DNA of 64,000 nt from Brevundimonas sp. (GCF_030682035.1 NZ_JAUXQZ010000037.1:111537-175536); one strand, 5' to 3'. Counted from the stretch's first letter, positions 47,635 to 56,627 are shown. Notes: generated by a model not told the origin, from the letters alone. A program made the numbers and translations.

Positions 47635-48623
47635 TGATCCGGCTGGAGGGTGTCACAAGGCGCTTTCACAGCGCGGCGGGCGAGCGCGTGGCGCTGGACG
47701 CAGTCGATCTGACGGTCGAGGCGGGCCAGGTGTTCGGCGTGGTCGGACGTTCGGGGGCCGGCAAGTCGACCCTCATCCGGACCATCAATCTGCTGGAACG
47801 GCCTGACGCGGGGACGGTGACCGTCGACGGGCGCGAGATGACGGCCCTGCCGCCGGCCGAGCTGCGCGCCGCGCGCCGTCGGATCGGCATGATCTTCCAG
47901 CATTTCAACCTGCTGAACGCGAAGACGGTGGCCGAGAACGTGGCCTTCCCGCTGCGGCTGGAGGGCCGACCGACGGCGGATGTCGATCGGCGGGTGGCGG
48001 AGCTGCTGGAGCAACTCGGGCTGTCGGAGCATGGCCGGAAACATCCAGCCCAGCTGTCGGGCGGGCAGAAGCAGCGGGTGGGCATCGCCCGGGCGCTGGC
48101 CTGCGAGCCCGGCGTCCTGCTGTGCGACGAGGCGACCAGCGCGCTGGATCCCGAGACGACGGATGAGATCCTGTCGCTACTGGACCAGCTGAACCGCGAC
48201 CTGAAACTGACCATCGTGCTGATCACCCACCAGATGGAGGTGGTGCGCCGCGTCTGCGATCGGGTGGCGGTGCTCAAGGACGGGCGAGTGGTGGAGGAGG
48301 GGGCGACCGCCGATGTCTTCCTGCATCCGCTGCATGCCGCGACCCGCGCCATGCTGGCTGAGGGCGAGGAAGGTTTTGACGCCACGACCGTTCCGCCCGG
48401 CGGGCGGCTTGCGAAGCTGACGTTCCGCGGCGGTTCGACCTATGAGCCCGAACTGAGCCGCGTCGCGCGCTCGGTGGGGGTGGATTATTCGATCCTGTCG
48501 GGGCGGATCAGCCGCATCCGCGGCGAGCCCTATGGCCAGCTGGTCGTGGCCTTCACAGGCGGGGACGCCGAAGCGGCCGTGGCCCAGTTGACCGCGCGCG
48601 GTGTCACGGTGGAGGCCGCGTGA
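47634..48623 (+). CDS. metN: methionine ABC transporter ATPase MetN
   Basis: A 329-residue ATPase powering methionine import. Walker A is GRSGAGKST, signature LSGGQKQRVGIARAL, Walker B LLCDEATSALDP, followed by ITHQMEVV. The last 80 residues form a NIL domain that senses methionine and inhibits transport. The ATG overlaps the sufA stop (TGATG). Being inside the suf operon, its control probably follows Fe-S or sulfur status rather than a SAM riboswitch; none is visible. Confidence 0.95.
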   Translation: MIRLEGVTRRFHSAAGERVALDAVDLTVEAGQVFGVVGRSGAGKSTLIRTINLLERPDAGTVTVDGREMTALPPAELRAARRRIGMIFQHFNLLNAKTVAENVAFPLRLEGRPTADVDRRVAELLEQLGLSEHGRKHPAQLSGGQKQRVGIARALACEPGVLLCDEATSALDPETTDEILSLLDQLNRDLKLTIVLITHQMEVVRRVCDRVAVLKDGRVVEEGATADVFLHPLHAATRAMLAEGEEGFDATTVPPGGRLAKLTFRGGSTYEPELSRVARSVGVDYSILSGRISRIRGEPYGQLVVAFTGGDAEAAVAQLTARGVTVEAA

Positions 48624-49288
48624 TGGACGCCTTCTTCGCAAACGTGGATTGGCCTGAGATCGCGCGGGCGTCGCGGGACACCCTGTTGATGCTCAGCGGG
48701 TCGATGGCGCTGACGGTTGCGTTCGGCATTCCGCTCGGCGTGCTGTTGTATCTGTCCGGCAGGGGGCGACTGGCGGCCAATCCGGTCGTGAATGCGGTGT
48801 TGTCCCTGATCGTCAACATCCTGCGATCAGTGCCCTTCATCATCCTGCTGATCGTCATGCTGCCGGTGACGGTGCTGCTGGTCGGGACGTCGCTGGGCGT
48901 GGCTGGAGCCATTCCGCCGCTGGTCTTCGGCGCGGCGCCCTTCTATGCGCGGCTGGTCGAGACGGCGCTGCGTGAGGTCGACAAGGGGGTGGTCGAGGCG
49001 ACCCAGGCCATGGGCGGCTCGACTTTCCAGATCGTGACCCGCGCCCTGCTGCCCGAGGCCATGCCGGGCATCCTCGCCGGCGCGACCGTCACCGCCATCG
49101 CCCTGGTCAGCTATACCGCCATGGCGGGGGTGGTCGGTGCGGGGGGCTTGGGAGACCTGGCCATCCGCTTCGGCTATCAGCGCTTTCAAACCGATGTCAT
49201 GGTCGTCACCGTCGTGCTGCTGCTCCTGCTGGTGCAGCTTCTCCAGATGCTCGGCGACCGGCTGGTCGCCGCCGTTTCCCACCGCTGA
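48623..49288 (+). CDS. metI: methionine ABC transporter permease MetI
   Basis: A 221-residue inner-membrane permease with five or six transmembrane helices and the ABC coupling motif EATQAMGGSTFQIVTRALLPEAMPGI. The ATG at 48623 overlaps the metN stop; the GTG three bases up is an alternative. It pairs with MetN as the import channel for methionine delivered by MetQ. Confidence 0.95.
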   Translation: MDAFFANVDWPEIARASRDTLLMLSGSMALTVAFGIPLGVLLYLSGRGRLAANPVVNAVLSLIVNILRSVPFIILLIVMLPVTVLLVGTSLGVAGAIPPLVFGAAPFYARLVETALREVDKGVVEATQAMGGSTFQIVTRALLPEAMPGILAGATVTAIALVSYTAMAGVVGAGGLGDLAIRFGYQRFQTDVMVVTVVLLLLLVQLLQMLGDRLVAAVSHR

Positions 49289-49310
49289 TCGCTCCCTCGA
49301 AAGGCCCGCC

Positions 49311-50117
49311 ATGAACCGCCGCTCGCTCCTGATCCTTGCCGCCGCCGCGACGGCGCTCGCCGCCTGCGGGCAAGGAGCGGACAAGTCCGCCGGAACCACG
49401 GGGCCGTTGATGGTCGGGGCGACCGCAGTGCCGCACGCCGAAATCCTGGAACACATCAAACCGTTACTGGCGGCGGAAGGAATCCAGATCGAGATCAAGG
49501 TGTTCAATGACTATGTTCAGCCCAACACCCAGCTGGCCGAGGGTCGGCTGGACGCCAACTATTTCCAGACCAAGCCCTACCTGGACGAGTTCAACGCCTC
49601 GCGCGGCTCGGACCTGATCACAGTGGCCGGGGTGCATGTGGAGCCGCTGGGGGCCTATTCGCGCCGCTTCCGTACGCTGGCTGAACTGCCTGACGGGGCG
49701 CAGGTGGCGGTGCCCAATGACGCCTCCTCGATCGGCCGGTCGCTTATCCTGCTACAGAAGGCCGGGCTGGTGCGGCTCAGGGATCCGGTCAATCCGCTGC
49801 AGACGCTGCGTGACATTGTGGAAAACCCGAAGAACCTGCGCTTCCGCGAGTTGGAGTCCGCGACCCTGCCGCGAGTGCTGGATCAGGTCGACATGGCGGT
49901 GATCAACACCAACTACGCCCTCGACGCCGGCCTGAAGCCGCGCACCGACGCCCTGACCCTGGAAGGGGCCGACAGTCCCTATGTGAACTATCTGGTGGCG
50001 CGGCCGGACAACCGAACCGATCCGCGCATTGTGGCGCTGGCGGCCATGCTGCGCAGCCAGGCGGTCAAGGATTTCATCGCGCAGAAATACGATGGCGCGG
50101 TGATCCCGGCGGCTTGA
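49311..50117 (+). CDS. metQ: methionine-binding lipoprotein MetQ
   Basis: A 268-residue lipoprotein that captures methionine for MetNI. The signal peptide ends in the lipobox ALAAC. The family core follows: VGATAVPHAEILEHIKPLL, EIKVFNDYVQPNTQLAEGRLDANYFQTKPYL and VINTNYALDAGL. The ATG at 49311 has a GAAAGG site and gives a clean signal peptide. It is the last transporter gene of the operon; a TfoX-like gene starts three bases after its stop. Confidence 0.95.
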   Translation: MNRRSLLILAAAATALAACGQGADKSAGTTGPLMVGATAVPHAEILEHIKPLLAAEGIQIEIKVFNDYVQPNTQLAEGRLDANYFQTKPYLDEFNASRGSDLITVAGVHVEPLGAYSRRFRTLAELPDGAQVAVPNDASSIGRSLILLQKAGLVRLRDPVNPLQTLRDIVENPKNLRFRELESATLPRVLDQVDMAVINTNYALDAGLKPRTDALTLEGADSPYVNYLVARPDNRTDPRIVALAAMLRSQAVKDFIAQKYDGAVIPAA

Positions 50118-50120
50118 CCC

Positions 50121-50489
50121 ATGGCCTATGATCCTGATTTCGGCGAATGGGTGCGGGAGCATTTCTCCGCTTTGGGCCCGCTTGAGATAAGGCGGATGTT
50201 CGGCGGGGCCGCCGTCTATGCGAACGGGCTGATCTTCGCCCTGCTGGATGACGGCGTCATCTGGCTGAAGGCGGACGAAGGCAACGCGCCGCTGCTCGCG
50301 GACGCGGGGGCGCGGCAGTTCACCTATCCGACAAAGGGCGGGGCGGTGATGGCGATGGCCTACTGGTCGCTGCCGGAGAGCGCGCTGGACGATCCGGACG
50401 AAGCCGCGGACTGGGCCCGAAAATCGGTCGAAGCCGCCCTGCGCAAGGTCGCGGCGAAGAAGCCGCGCAAGTCGAAAGCTAAGCTCTGA
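50121..50489 (+). CDS. TfoX N-terminal-domain protein
   Basis: A 122-residue cytoplasmic protein with the TfoX-N core: LGPLEIRRMFGGAAVYANGLIFALLDDGVIWLKAD and YPTKGGAVMAMAYWSLPE. The basic lysine-rich tail (KKPRKSKAKL) could bind nucleic acid. Full TfoX proteins regulate competence; the single-domain form has no settled role. It begins three bases after the metQ stop and is probably the last gene of the suf-met operon. Confidence 0.85.
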   Translation: MAYDPDFGEWVREHFSALGPLEIRRMFGGAAVYANGLIFALLDDGVIWLKADEGNAPLLADAGARQFTYPTKGGAVMAMAYWSLPESALDDPDEAADWARKSVEAALRKVAAKKPRKSKAKL

Positions 50490-50517
50490 CGGAAACGGCC
50501 TTCGCTCGGACCGCCGA

Positions 50518-50748
50518 TCACTTGGGAGGCAGTTGAGTCTTCGCTTCGGCTATCAGCCACTCGATGACCTCCAGCGGCACGCCAGTAGAACCGGTGGTGA
50601 CGGTGAAGTCGCCCGTCGGATCGTCGAAATAGACCTCGGCGACCATCCCGTCCTGCGCGTCCCGAAGCTCAAGGACCATACCGTCGCGCGGGTTCACGTC
50701 CGAGCCGAGATCAACGGTGTAGGTCCTGTCGCGGAACGTCTTGGTCAC
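50518..50748 (-). CDS. small hypothetical protein
   Basis: A 76-residue acidic protein with a beta-rich pattern (TYTVDLGSDVNPRDGMVLELRD, AEVYFDDPTGDFTVTT) and a C-terminal helix (PLEVIEWLIAEAKTQL). I do not recognise it. Its start codon overlaps the stop of the acyltransferase gene (ATGA on the minus strand), so it is translationally coupled to lipid synthesis. It is convergent with the TfoX-like gene. Confidence 0.7.
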   Translation of the reverse strand: MTKTFRDRTYTVDLGSDVNPRDGMVLELRDAQDGMVAEVYFDDPTGDFTVTTGSTGVPLEVIEWLIAEAKTQLPPK

Positions 50749-51533
50749 GCCGTTGCCGCCGCCAGTTTCGCCGCCCGCGCCACTTCATCGGGCGCCAGCA
50801 TCCGCACCGCCGGCGCAGCCGGGCGGCCTGTCGCCTCGGCGATCAGTTCCGCGGTTTTGCCTTCGACGGCGGCTTCCAGCCGGGCCAGAAACTCCTCCTT
50901 GCCCAACCCCGTCGGAAGGGGATCGAGGAATTCCAGCGTCGCCACGCCCGGATTCTTGCGGAATGCCTCCTGCGGCCAGAACAGGCCGAGGTTGGTGGCC
51001 AAGGGTACGACCCGCATGTCGAAGTCGCGGTACATGTGCCAGACGCCCGAGCGGTAGCGGAATTTCTCGCCGACCTTCGCGAGATTGCCCTCGGGATAGA
51101 TCAGGATCTTGCGGCCCGCGGCGTGGGCCGTCGCGCCGCTCTGTTTCAGCGAATCGCGAGCTTCGCGGCCGCCGCAGTTGTTGACGACGATGGCGCCCAG
51201 CTTGCGCAGCACCGTGCCGAGCAGCGGAAATTTCTCCAGATGGTCGCCGGTGACGAAGGCCAGGTCGTCGAACTGGTCGTAGGTGGCGAAGCCGTCGCCC
51301 CAGCTCTGGTGTTTCGAGGCGATGATGAAGGCGCCGGCCGGCAGGCGTTCGCGGCCCCGCACCTGCAGGCTGATGCCGGCCAACAGCCGCATGGCCTGCA
51401 CCATCCGCTTCACATAGCGGCGGATGATCCAGCTGGTCGCGCCGCGACCGGGGGTCAGGGCCGCGAAGGCGGCGGCCGAGGCATAGACAATCGACAGGAG
51501 CCAATAGGCGACGTTGAAGGCGAAGCTGCGCAT
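50745..51533 (-). CDS. plsC: 1-acyl-sn-glycerol-3-phosphate acyltransferase (PlsC family)
   Basis: A 262-residue membrane enzyme that acylates lysophosphatidic acid to make phosphatidic acid. An N-terminal membrane helix (about 5-28) precedes the HX4D catalytic motif KHQSWGDG; the substrate motif is YPEGNLAK, with NCGG and VPLATNLGLFW as further family blocks. The motif III threonine common in PlsC (EGT) is asparagine here. Other lysophospholipid acyltransferases share these motifs. Coupled to the small gene downstream by ATGA. Confidence 0.88.
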   Translation of the reverse strand: MRSFAFNVAYWLLSIVYASAAAFAALTPGRGATSWIIRRYVKRMVQAMRLLAGISLQVRGRERLPAGAFIIASKHQSWGDGFATYDQFDDLAFVTGDHLEKFPLLGTVLRKLGAIVVNNCGGREARDSLKQSGATAHAAGRKILIYPEGNLAKVGEKFRYRSGVWHMYRDFDMRVVPLATNLGLFWPQEAFRKNPGVATLEFLDPLPTGLGKEEFLARLEAAVEGKTAELIAEATGRPAAPAVRMLAPDEVARAAKLAAATA

Positions 51534-51572
51534 CGGTCCACTATGCCGCGAAACGGCCCGGGCGGAAGGGCT

Positions 51573-52628
51573 TCAGGCGGCCTGGTCGAGACGGTCGGCG
51601 CTGGTGACGCGGTTCCGGCCGGCGTGTTTGGAGGCGTAGAGCGCTGCGTCGGCGCGATCCAGCAGGGCGGAAGCGGTTTCGCCCGGCCGGCGCTGGGCAA
51701 AGCCGGCGGACAAGGTCACCGCCCCCAGTTCATCGTCGGTCGAGCGGCGGCGCAGCGAGCGGGAGGCGATCTCCTTGCGGATAGCCTCCAGCGCGGTCTC
51801 CACCTGGGCCCTGCTCTCGTGCGGGAAGATCATGGCGAACTCCTCGCCGCCGTAGCGGGCGGCGATGCGGGGCGCCTTGGCCACCCGCCCCATGACGCTG
51901 GCGACATAGCGAAGGACCTGGTCGCCGGTCTGGTGCCCCCAGGTGTCGTTGAACCGCTTGAAGTGGTCGATATCGAGCACGGCAAGGGTCAGGGCTCCGC
52001 CCCCGGTCTCGGCCTGGGCGCAGGCAGATTCGAGGTGTTCGTCGAACGCCTTGCGATTGGCCAGATTGGTCAGGGCGTCAGTCATGGCGTCGCGGCGCAC
52101 CTGTTCGAGGTTTTCGCGCAGACGAGCGACCTCCCGCGTCGAGTCATCCAGCCGCTTCTCCAGCGTCTCATTCTCCCGCTGGACCTTGCGGGTGGCCGAG
52201 GTGAGGCCGGAAACGATGGTCTGGAGGCCGGCTCCGTCGCCGGCGGCCTCGATGCTTGTCGCGGCCTTGTCCAGGGTCTGGCCGTAGGCGGCCTGCGATT
52301 CGTGGGCCTTAGAGATGGCTTCGGACACGCTGGAAAGTTCCCGATCCAGCTCGCGACCGGCGTCGCGAATCTCTTCGGTCAAACGCCCGCGCGGCAGGTA
52401 TTCGGCGGCCAGCATGTCAGCCGTCGCCTCGGTAAACGGCTCGGACGCCGCCAGGATACGTTTGATTTCCCGGCCCAACGGCCCTTCCGGGTCGCCCAGA
52501 TAGTGGACCCAGATCTCGAAATTCAGCGGAGTCGGCCAGACGCCGGCTGATTCCATCGCCTCGATGACCCGGCGCGCCAAGCCGTAGGCTTCAGGTCCCC
52601 GAAGAGTGGTTTCGAGCTGAGCCGCCAT
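51573..52628 (-). CDS. soluble diguanylate cyclase with N-terminal coiled coil (DgcB-like)
   Basis: A 351-residue cyclic-di-GMP synthase without membrane segments. Residues about 1-90 are a helical domain, 95-185 a coiled coil (TRKVQRENETLEKRLDDSTREVARLRENLEQV), then a GGDEF domain with TDALTNLANRKAF, LDIDHFKRFND and RYGGEEF near residue 260. The inhibitory RxxD position reads KAPR, so product inhibition is probably lost. The layout matches Caulobacter DgcB, which acts in attachment and motility; that link is by architecture only. A TTAA-N7-TTAC box lies about 65 bases upstream of the start. Confidence 0.92.
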   Translation of the reverse strand: MAAQLETTLRGPEAYGLARRVIEAMESAGVWPTPLNFEIWVHYLGDPEGPLGREIKRILAASEPFTEATADMLAAEYLPRGRLTEEIRDAGRELDRELSSVSEAISKAHESQAAYGQTLDKAATSIEAAGDGAGLQTIVSGLTSATRKVQRENETLEKRLDDSTREVARLRENLEQVRRDAMTDALTNLANRKAFDEHLESACAQAETGGGALTLAVLDIDHFKRFNDTWGHQTGDQVLRYVASVMGRVAKAPRIAARYGGEEFAMIFPHESRAQVETALEAIRKEIASRSLRRRSTDDELGAVTLSAGFAQRRPGETASALLDRADAALYASKHAGRNRVTSADRLDQAA

Positions 52629-52691
52629 ACGAATTCCTCGACGGGCCGCCCTGAGCGACCACCTACCGCCCGCGACGCTATGCGTGGTTCG

Positions 52692-52706
52692 GTAACGTCG
52701 GGTTAA
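52692..52706 (-). promoter_or_regulatory. candidate CtrA box upstream of the cyclase gene
   Basis: On the minus strand this reads TTAA-N7-TTAC, one base from the full TTAA-N7-TTAA CtrA consensus of Caulobacterales. It lies 64-78 bases upstream of the diguanylate cyclase start, a sensible promoter position. Binding is untested. Confidence 0.35.
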
Positions 52707-52740
52707 ATCCGGTTCGCTGACCGTCGATTTTTGAGCTCAG

Positions 52741-54345
52741 TCAGCTTTTGAGGGAGGCTGGCCGGCGCAAGAAGGCAGGAATATCGCCTTCGCCGAACGG
52801 GCGGCCGTTCGAGCGCTGCGGCTCAGGGTTCGCGCTGTCGCCGCGACGGTCCGACTGGCGCAGGTGGGTCTCCTGCACCGGGCGGTCCTGGGACGGGGCG
52901 GAGGGCGTTTCGACGGGGGCAGGGACCGGAGGTGCCGCCTCGATCGGCGTCGCCAAGGTGGGCTTGGCGCTGCGGCGGCTGCGGGTCCGGCGCGGCTTGG
53001 CCGCGTCCGACGCCGCGACATCAAGGGCGAGCGGCTCGACGGCGACCTCGGCTTTCGCGACCGGTTCGGGCGCGGGCGCCGGCTCGACAGCCGCGACCGG
53101 TTCGACAGCGGCGTTCTGCGGCGTTTCCCGCGGACCCCGGCCACGGCTGCGAACCGGAGCGCGCTCGGAACGACCCGAGTCGCGGCGCGGCTGGTCCTTG
53201 CCGGGCGAGAAGTCGACGCCATCCAGGGTCAGCTCAATGGGATCCATCTTGATCAGCTTCAGAACCTTGTCGAGCGACCGGTCGTCCGCAGGAGTCACGA
53301 TCATGAAGGTCTGGCCCGTCTTGCCTGCGCGACCGGTGCGGCCGATGCGGTGCACATAATCGTCGGCGTGGTGCGAGACGTCGTAGTTGAAGACGTGGCT
53401 GACGTCGGGGATGTCGAGGCCGCGCGCCGCGACGTCGGAGGCGACCAGCAGCTTCAACTCGCCCGAGCGGAAGGCGGCGAGGGTCTTCATGCGCAGCGAC
53501 TGGTCGAGGTCGCCATGGATCGGCGCGGCGTCGAAGCCGTGCTGTTTCAGCGACTTGGCGACGACATCGACTTCGGTTTTGCGGTTGCAGAAGACGATGC
53601 CGTTGCGCACGTCGGCGCGGCCGATCAGGGCGCGCAGGGCGGCGCGCTTGGCCTTGGGATCGCTGGAGGGAATGCGGACCAGATACTGGGTGATGGTCTC
53701 GGCCGTCATGGCGGGACGCGAGGCCTCCAGCCGGGTCGGATCCTTGAGGAACTGGGTCGTCAGCCGGGTGATCTCGGGCGGCATGGTGGCCGAGAAAAAC
53801 AGCGTCTGGCGGCGCGGCGGCGTCAGTTTGAAGATGCGCTCGATGTCGGGGATGAAGCCCATGTCGAGCATGCGGTCGGCTTCGTCGATGACCATGATCT
53901 CGACGCCGTTCAGCATCACCTTGCCCCGCTCGAACAGGTCCAGCAGGCGTCCGGGCGTGGCGATCAGGACATCGACGCCCTTGTTCAGCAGGGTCACCTG
54001 GTCGCCCATGGAGACGCCGCCGATCAGCAGGGCCCAGCTCAGCTTGGTGCCCTTGGCGTATTTCTCGAACGATGATGCGACCTGATCGGCCAGTTCGCGG
54101 GTGGGGGCCAGGACGAGGGCGCGCGGCATGCGGGCCTTGGCGCGTCCCGACGACAGCCGGTCGATCATCGGCAGGGTGAAGGCGGCGGTCTTGCCGGTGC
54201 CGGTCTGGGCGATGCCGAGCACGTCGCGACCCGCGAGGGCGACGGGAATGGCCGAGGCCTGAATCGGGGTGGCGGTGGTGTAGCCGGTGTCGGCGACGGC
54301 CTTGAGAGTCGTGGCCGAGAGGCCAAGCTGGGAGAATTCGGTCAT
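52741..54345 (-). CDS. rhlE: DEAD-box RNA helicase, RhlE-like
   Basis: A 534-residue RNA helicase. Motifs in order: TTATPIQASAIP (Q motif), AQTGTGKT, PTRELADQ, DEADRMLDMGFIPD, FFSATMPPEI, ASDVAARGLDIPDV and HRIGRTGRAGKTG. The C-terminal 155 residues are low-complexity: basic RSRGRG patches, Pro/Ala/Glu runs and an end reading NGRPFGEGDIPAFLRRP. RhlE proteins join the RNA degradosome in Caulobacter and act at low temperature. The ATG at 54345 is chosen; the frame is open upstream without homology. Confidence 0.93.
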   Translation of the reverse strand: MTEFSQLGLSATTLKAVADTGYTTATPIQASAIPVALAGRDVLGIAQTGTGKTAAFTLPMIDRLSSGRAKARMPRALVLAPTRELADQVASSFEKYAKGTKLSWALLIGGVSMGDQVTLLNKGVDVLIATPGRLLDLFERGKVMLNGVEIMVIDEADRMLDMGFIPDIERIFKLTPPRRQTLFFSATMPPEITRLTTQFLKDPTRLEASRPAMTAETITQYLVRIPSSDPKAKRAALRALIGRADVRNGIVFCNRKTEVDVVAKSLKQHGFDAAPIHGDLDQSLRMKTLAAFRSGELKLLVASDVAARGLDIPDVSHVFNYDVSHHADDYVHRIGRTGRAGKTGQTFMIVTPADDRSLDKVLKLIKMDPIELTLDGVDFSPGKDQPRRDSGRSERAPVRSRGRGPRETPQNAAVEPVAAVEPAPAPEPVAKAEVAVEPLALDVAASDAAKPRRTRSRRSAKPTLATPIEAAPPVPAPVETPSAPSQDRPVQETHLRQSDRRGDSANPEPQRSNGRPFGEGDIPAFLRRPASLKS

Positions 54346-54527
54346 GTGTCCTTGGACTGGATAAGGACGTCCCGCGCATCGGGCCGTCGTGCGATGTCGC
54401 GGAACCGCCCTGCTATGGGCGAGCGGGCGGCGCGAATCGCCAGTCCTGTCCCGAACGTGCGCCGCATATAGAAGCCCCCACGCCAGAGTCAACTATTCGT
54501 GTGCCCGGCGTCGGGGCTTGGCATTCC

Positions 54528-54542
54528 CTAACCGATTGTTAA
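54528..54542 (+). promoter_or_regulatory. candidate CtrA box upstream of small secreted protein gene
   Basis: CTAA-N7-TTAA, one base from the CtrA consensus, ends 24 bases before the ATG at 54567. The region around it is the most AT-rich part of the 221-base gap between the helicase and the secreted protein gene. Binding is untested. Confidence 0.35.
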
Positions 54543-54566
54543 TAATCTGCGCTGGGAAGGGTTGAT

Positions 54567-54941
54567 ATGGGGCTTTGTATGCTGCGAACGCTTGCCGTCG
54601 CGACACTGGCTGTCGCATGTCTGGCTGCGGGCCCCGTTTGGGCCGAAATGAATTCCGTATTCGGCAATACAGTCGTGTCGCGCTATCCGGATGGCGGCTG
54701 GGTCAAGCACTGGTTCAATCCTGACGGCACCTATCTGGCCCAGTTCTCCGACGGTCGTCGCCTGGCGGCGCGCTGGACGGTCACCGGCGAGCGGGTCTGT
54801 CTGACCAATATGCGGCCCTATATGCTGGTTCCGCGCTTCTGCACCGAGATGGTCGAGGCCCAGATCGGCCAGACCTGGCAGTCGCGCGATCCCTTGGGCC
54901 GTCGGGTTCAGAACGTTCTGGTCGCGGGCCGGAACCCTTAG
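54567..54941 (+). CDS. small secreted hypothetical protein
   Basis: A 124-residue exported protein with a signal peptide ending in PVWAE and a compact beta-rich body: NTVVSRYPDGGWVKHWFNPDGTYLAQFSDGRRLAARWTV. Two cysteines (GERVCLTN and RFCTEM) could form a disulfide. The ATG at 54567 is backed by GGAAGGG six bases upstream. I cannot assign a family. A CtrA-like box precedes it, which would tie it to the cell cycle if real. Confidence 0.75.
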   Translation: MGLCMLRTLAVATLAVACLAAGPVWAEMNSVFGNTVVSRYPDGGWVKHWFNPDGTYLAQFSDGRRLAARWTVTGERVCLTNMRPYMLVPRFCTEMVEAQIGQTWQSRDPLGRRVQNVLVAGRNP

Positions 54942-55027
54942 CTTCCATTATCCCCCGCGGGTTGCGCGCGCTCGCCGGGTCGCGCCAGGGCGCTAGCGTG
55001 CGGGTCTGAAACCTCGGGGGAGGGTGT

Positions 55028-55846
55028 GTGCGTCTGTTCCTGATCGCCCTGACGGCCGCCTTCGCCGTCTGGCTGCCCCGGGCGCCTGCCGAGGGCAGCG
55101 AGGCGCCCCATATCGCGGTAGCGACTGTGCAGGCGGGTCAGGCGATCCTGGCGATGCCGCCGGGGCGCTATGGCTCGATCCAGCATGTCCGGACGCCGCT
55201 GCCGCCCAAGGCGATCGCCCTGACCTTCGATGACGGCCCCAGCCCGATCTACAACAGCCGGGTGCTGGACATCCTCGATGAGCGCGGCATCAAGGCGACC
55301 TTCTTCTTCGTCGGCCAGTATGTGCGGGCGCATCCCGAACAGGTGCGCGAGGTCGTGCGCCGGGGTCACAATGTCGCCAGCCACAGCTGGTCGCACCCGA
55401 CCTATCTCCGCTACTGGGCGCGCGAAGCCCAGGTCAGCGAAGTGCGCAAGAGCTACGCCGCCCTCGAGGCCGCCCTGGCCGACGCCACGCCCGAGGAACG
55501 CGCCCGGATCGAGCCGATGTTCCGCTTTCCGGGTCTGGGCGAGGGGGCGTATATGGCGGACTGGCTGAACCAGCGCGGGATCATCGTCGTCTCGGCCGAG
55601 GCCGGCACCGACGACTGGCGCGGCTATTCCTCCGAATCGATCACGCGGGTCACCCTGAACGCGATGGAGAGCAACCGGGGCGGGGTGCTGATCCTGCACG
55701 AAACCCGGCCGCAGATGATCCGGGCCCTGCCCGACCTGCTGGACGAACTGACCGCGCGCGGCTTCAGCTTCGTGCAGATCACGGCGGGGCCGGACGGGCG
55801 CGAACAGGCGTTGGCGGCCGAGGATGCGGTGCTGACGCTGCGGTGA
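55028..55846 (+). CDS. secreted polysaccharide deacetylase (NodB domain)
   Basis: A 272-residue exported enzyme removing acetyl groups from a polysaccharide such as peptidoglycan, chitin-like or capsule sugar. The signal peptide ends near APAEG. NodB motifs are ALTFDDGPSP, the zinc pair in ASHSWSHPTY, FRFPGLGEG (third motif) and LILHETRP. The start is a GTG at 55028 behind a GGGGGAGGG run. No neighbouring genes hint at the substrate. Confidence 0.9.
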   Translation: MRLFLIALTAAFAVWLPRAPAEGSEAPHIAVATVQAGQAILAMPPGRYGSIQHVRTPLPPKAIALTFDDGPSPIYNSRVLDILDERGIKATFFFVGQYVRAHPEQVREVVRRGHNVASHSWSHPTYLRYWAREAQVSEVRKSYAALEAALADATPEERARIEPMFRFPGLGEGAYMADWLNQRGIIVVSAEAGTDDWRGYSSESITRVTLNAMESNRGGVLILHETRPQMIRALPDLLDELTARGFSFVQITAGPDGREQALAAEDAVLTLR

Positions 55847-55909
55847 CGGGGAGACCGGTTCGCACCGGCGGGGGGCCGCGCCATTCCCTGATTTCGAGAT
55901 CAAAGGGAA

Positions 55910-55986
55910 TGGCGCGAGTGACGGGACTCGAACCCGCGACCTCCGGCGTGACAGGCCGGCACTCTAACCAACTGAGCTACACCCGC
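55910..55986 (-). tRNA. tRNA-Asp (anticodon GTC)
   Basis: The reverse strand folds as a full tRNA with CCA encoded: acceptor GCGGGTG/CACTCGC with one G-U pair, D arm AGCTCAGTTGGTTAGAGT, anticodon stem CCGGC/GCCGG with loop CTGTCAC, so anticodon GTC (aspartate), and T loop GGTTCGAGTCC. No partial copy is seen nearby, so no integration at this gene is indicated within the window. Confidence 0.97.
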
Positions 55987-56249
55987 GTATTCCCGACGCG
56001 GAGCAGTGCTTCGCGGCGAGGGGCGTCGTTTAGGCGGGGGGGGCTCGCACTGTCAAGCGACGAGCGACGGCCCGGGACAGTTTTTCGGCCGCGTCGGAGG
56101 CCTGTGAAGGCCGGCGTCGAAGGGGCCGCAAAGCTGCGAAACGTTCGCAAGAAAAACCTTTCGTCACATGGGTTTGAACGGGCGCGGTTCCAAGGCTAGA
56201 AAGCGCCGAATCCGCCCCTCCCTTTGACGGCGGACAAGGTCCCTTCCGG

Positions 56250-56627
56250 ATGAACGCATTCCTGCTCGAATATCTGCCGATCGTGATCTTTCTCGGGATC
56301 GCGGCGGCGCTCGGCGTCGGCTTCATGCTGGCGGCCTGGGTGCTGGCCCCGAAGAACCCGGACTCGGAGAAGCTGTCGGCCTATGAGTGCGGCTTCAACG
56401 CGTTCGACGACGCGCGCATGAAGTTCGACGTCCGCTTCTATCTGGTGTCGATCCTGTTCATCATCTTCGATCTGGAGGTGGCTTTCCTGTTCCCCTGGGC
56501 GGTGTCGATGTTCGACCTGTCGCGCTCGGGCATGGTGTTCGCCTTCTGGTCGATGATGGTCTTCCTCGGGGTGCTGACTGTCGGCTTCATCTACGAATGG
56601 AAGAAGGGCGCGCTCGAATGGGAGTGA
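56250..56627 (+). CDS. nuoA: NADH-quinone oxidoreductase subunit A
   Basis: A 125-residue membrane subunit of complex I with three helices (about 7-30, 63-83, 90-113). The loop [43 protein letters not shown] holds the conserved cysteine and acidic residues. It opens the nuo operon; the first 60 bases upstream probably carry the promoter. It overlaps nuoB by ten bases. Confidence 0.96.
   Translation: MNAFLLEYLPIVIFLGIAAALGVGFMLAAWVLAPKNPDSEKLSAYECGFNAFDDARMKFDVRFYLVSILFIIFDLEVAFLFPWAVSMFDLSRSGMVFAFWSMMVFLGVLTVGFIYEWKKGALEWE

Noticed and set aside
47500..47640. SAM riboswitch controlling metNIQ
   Set aside because: metN starts inside the sufA stop codon; there is no untranslated leader in which a riboswitch could lie.
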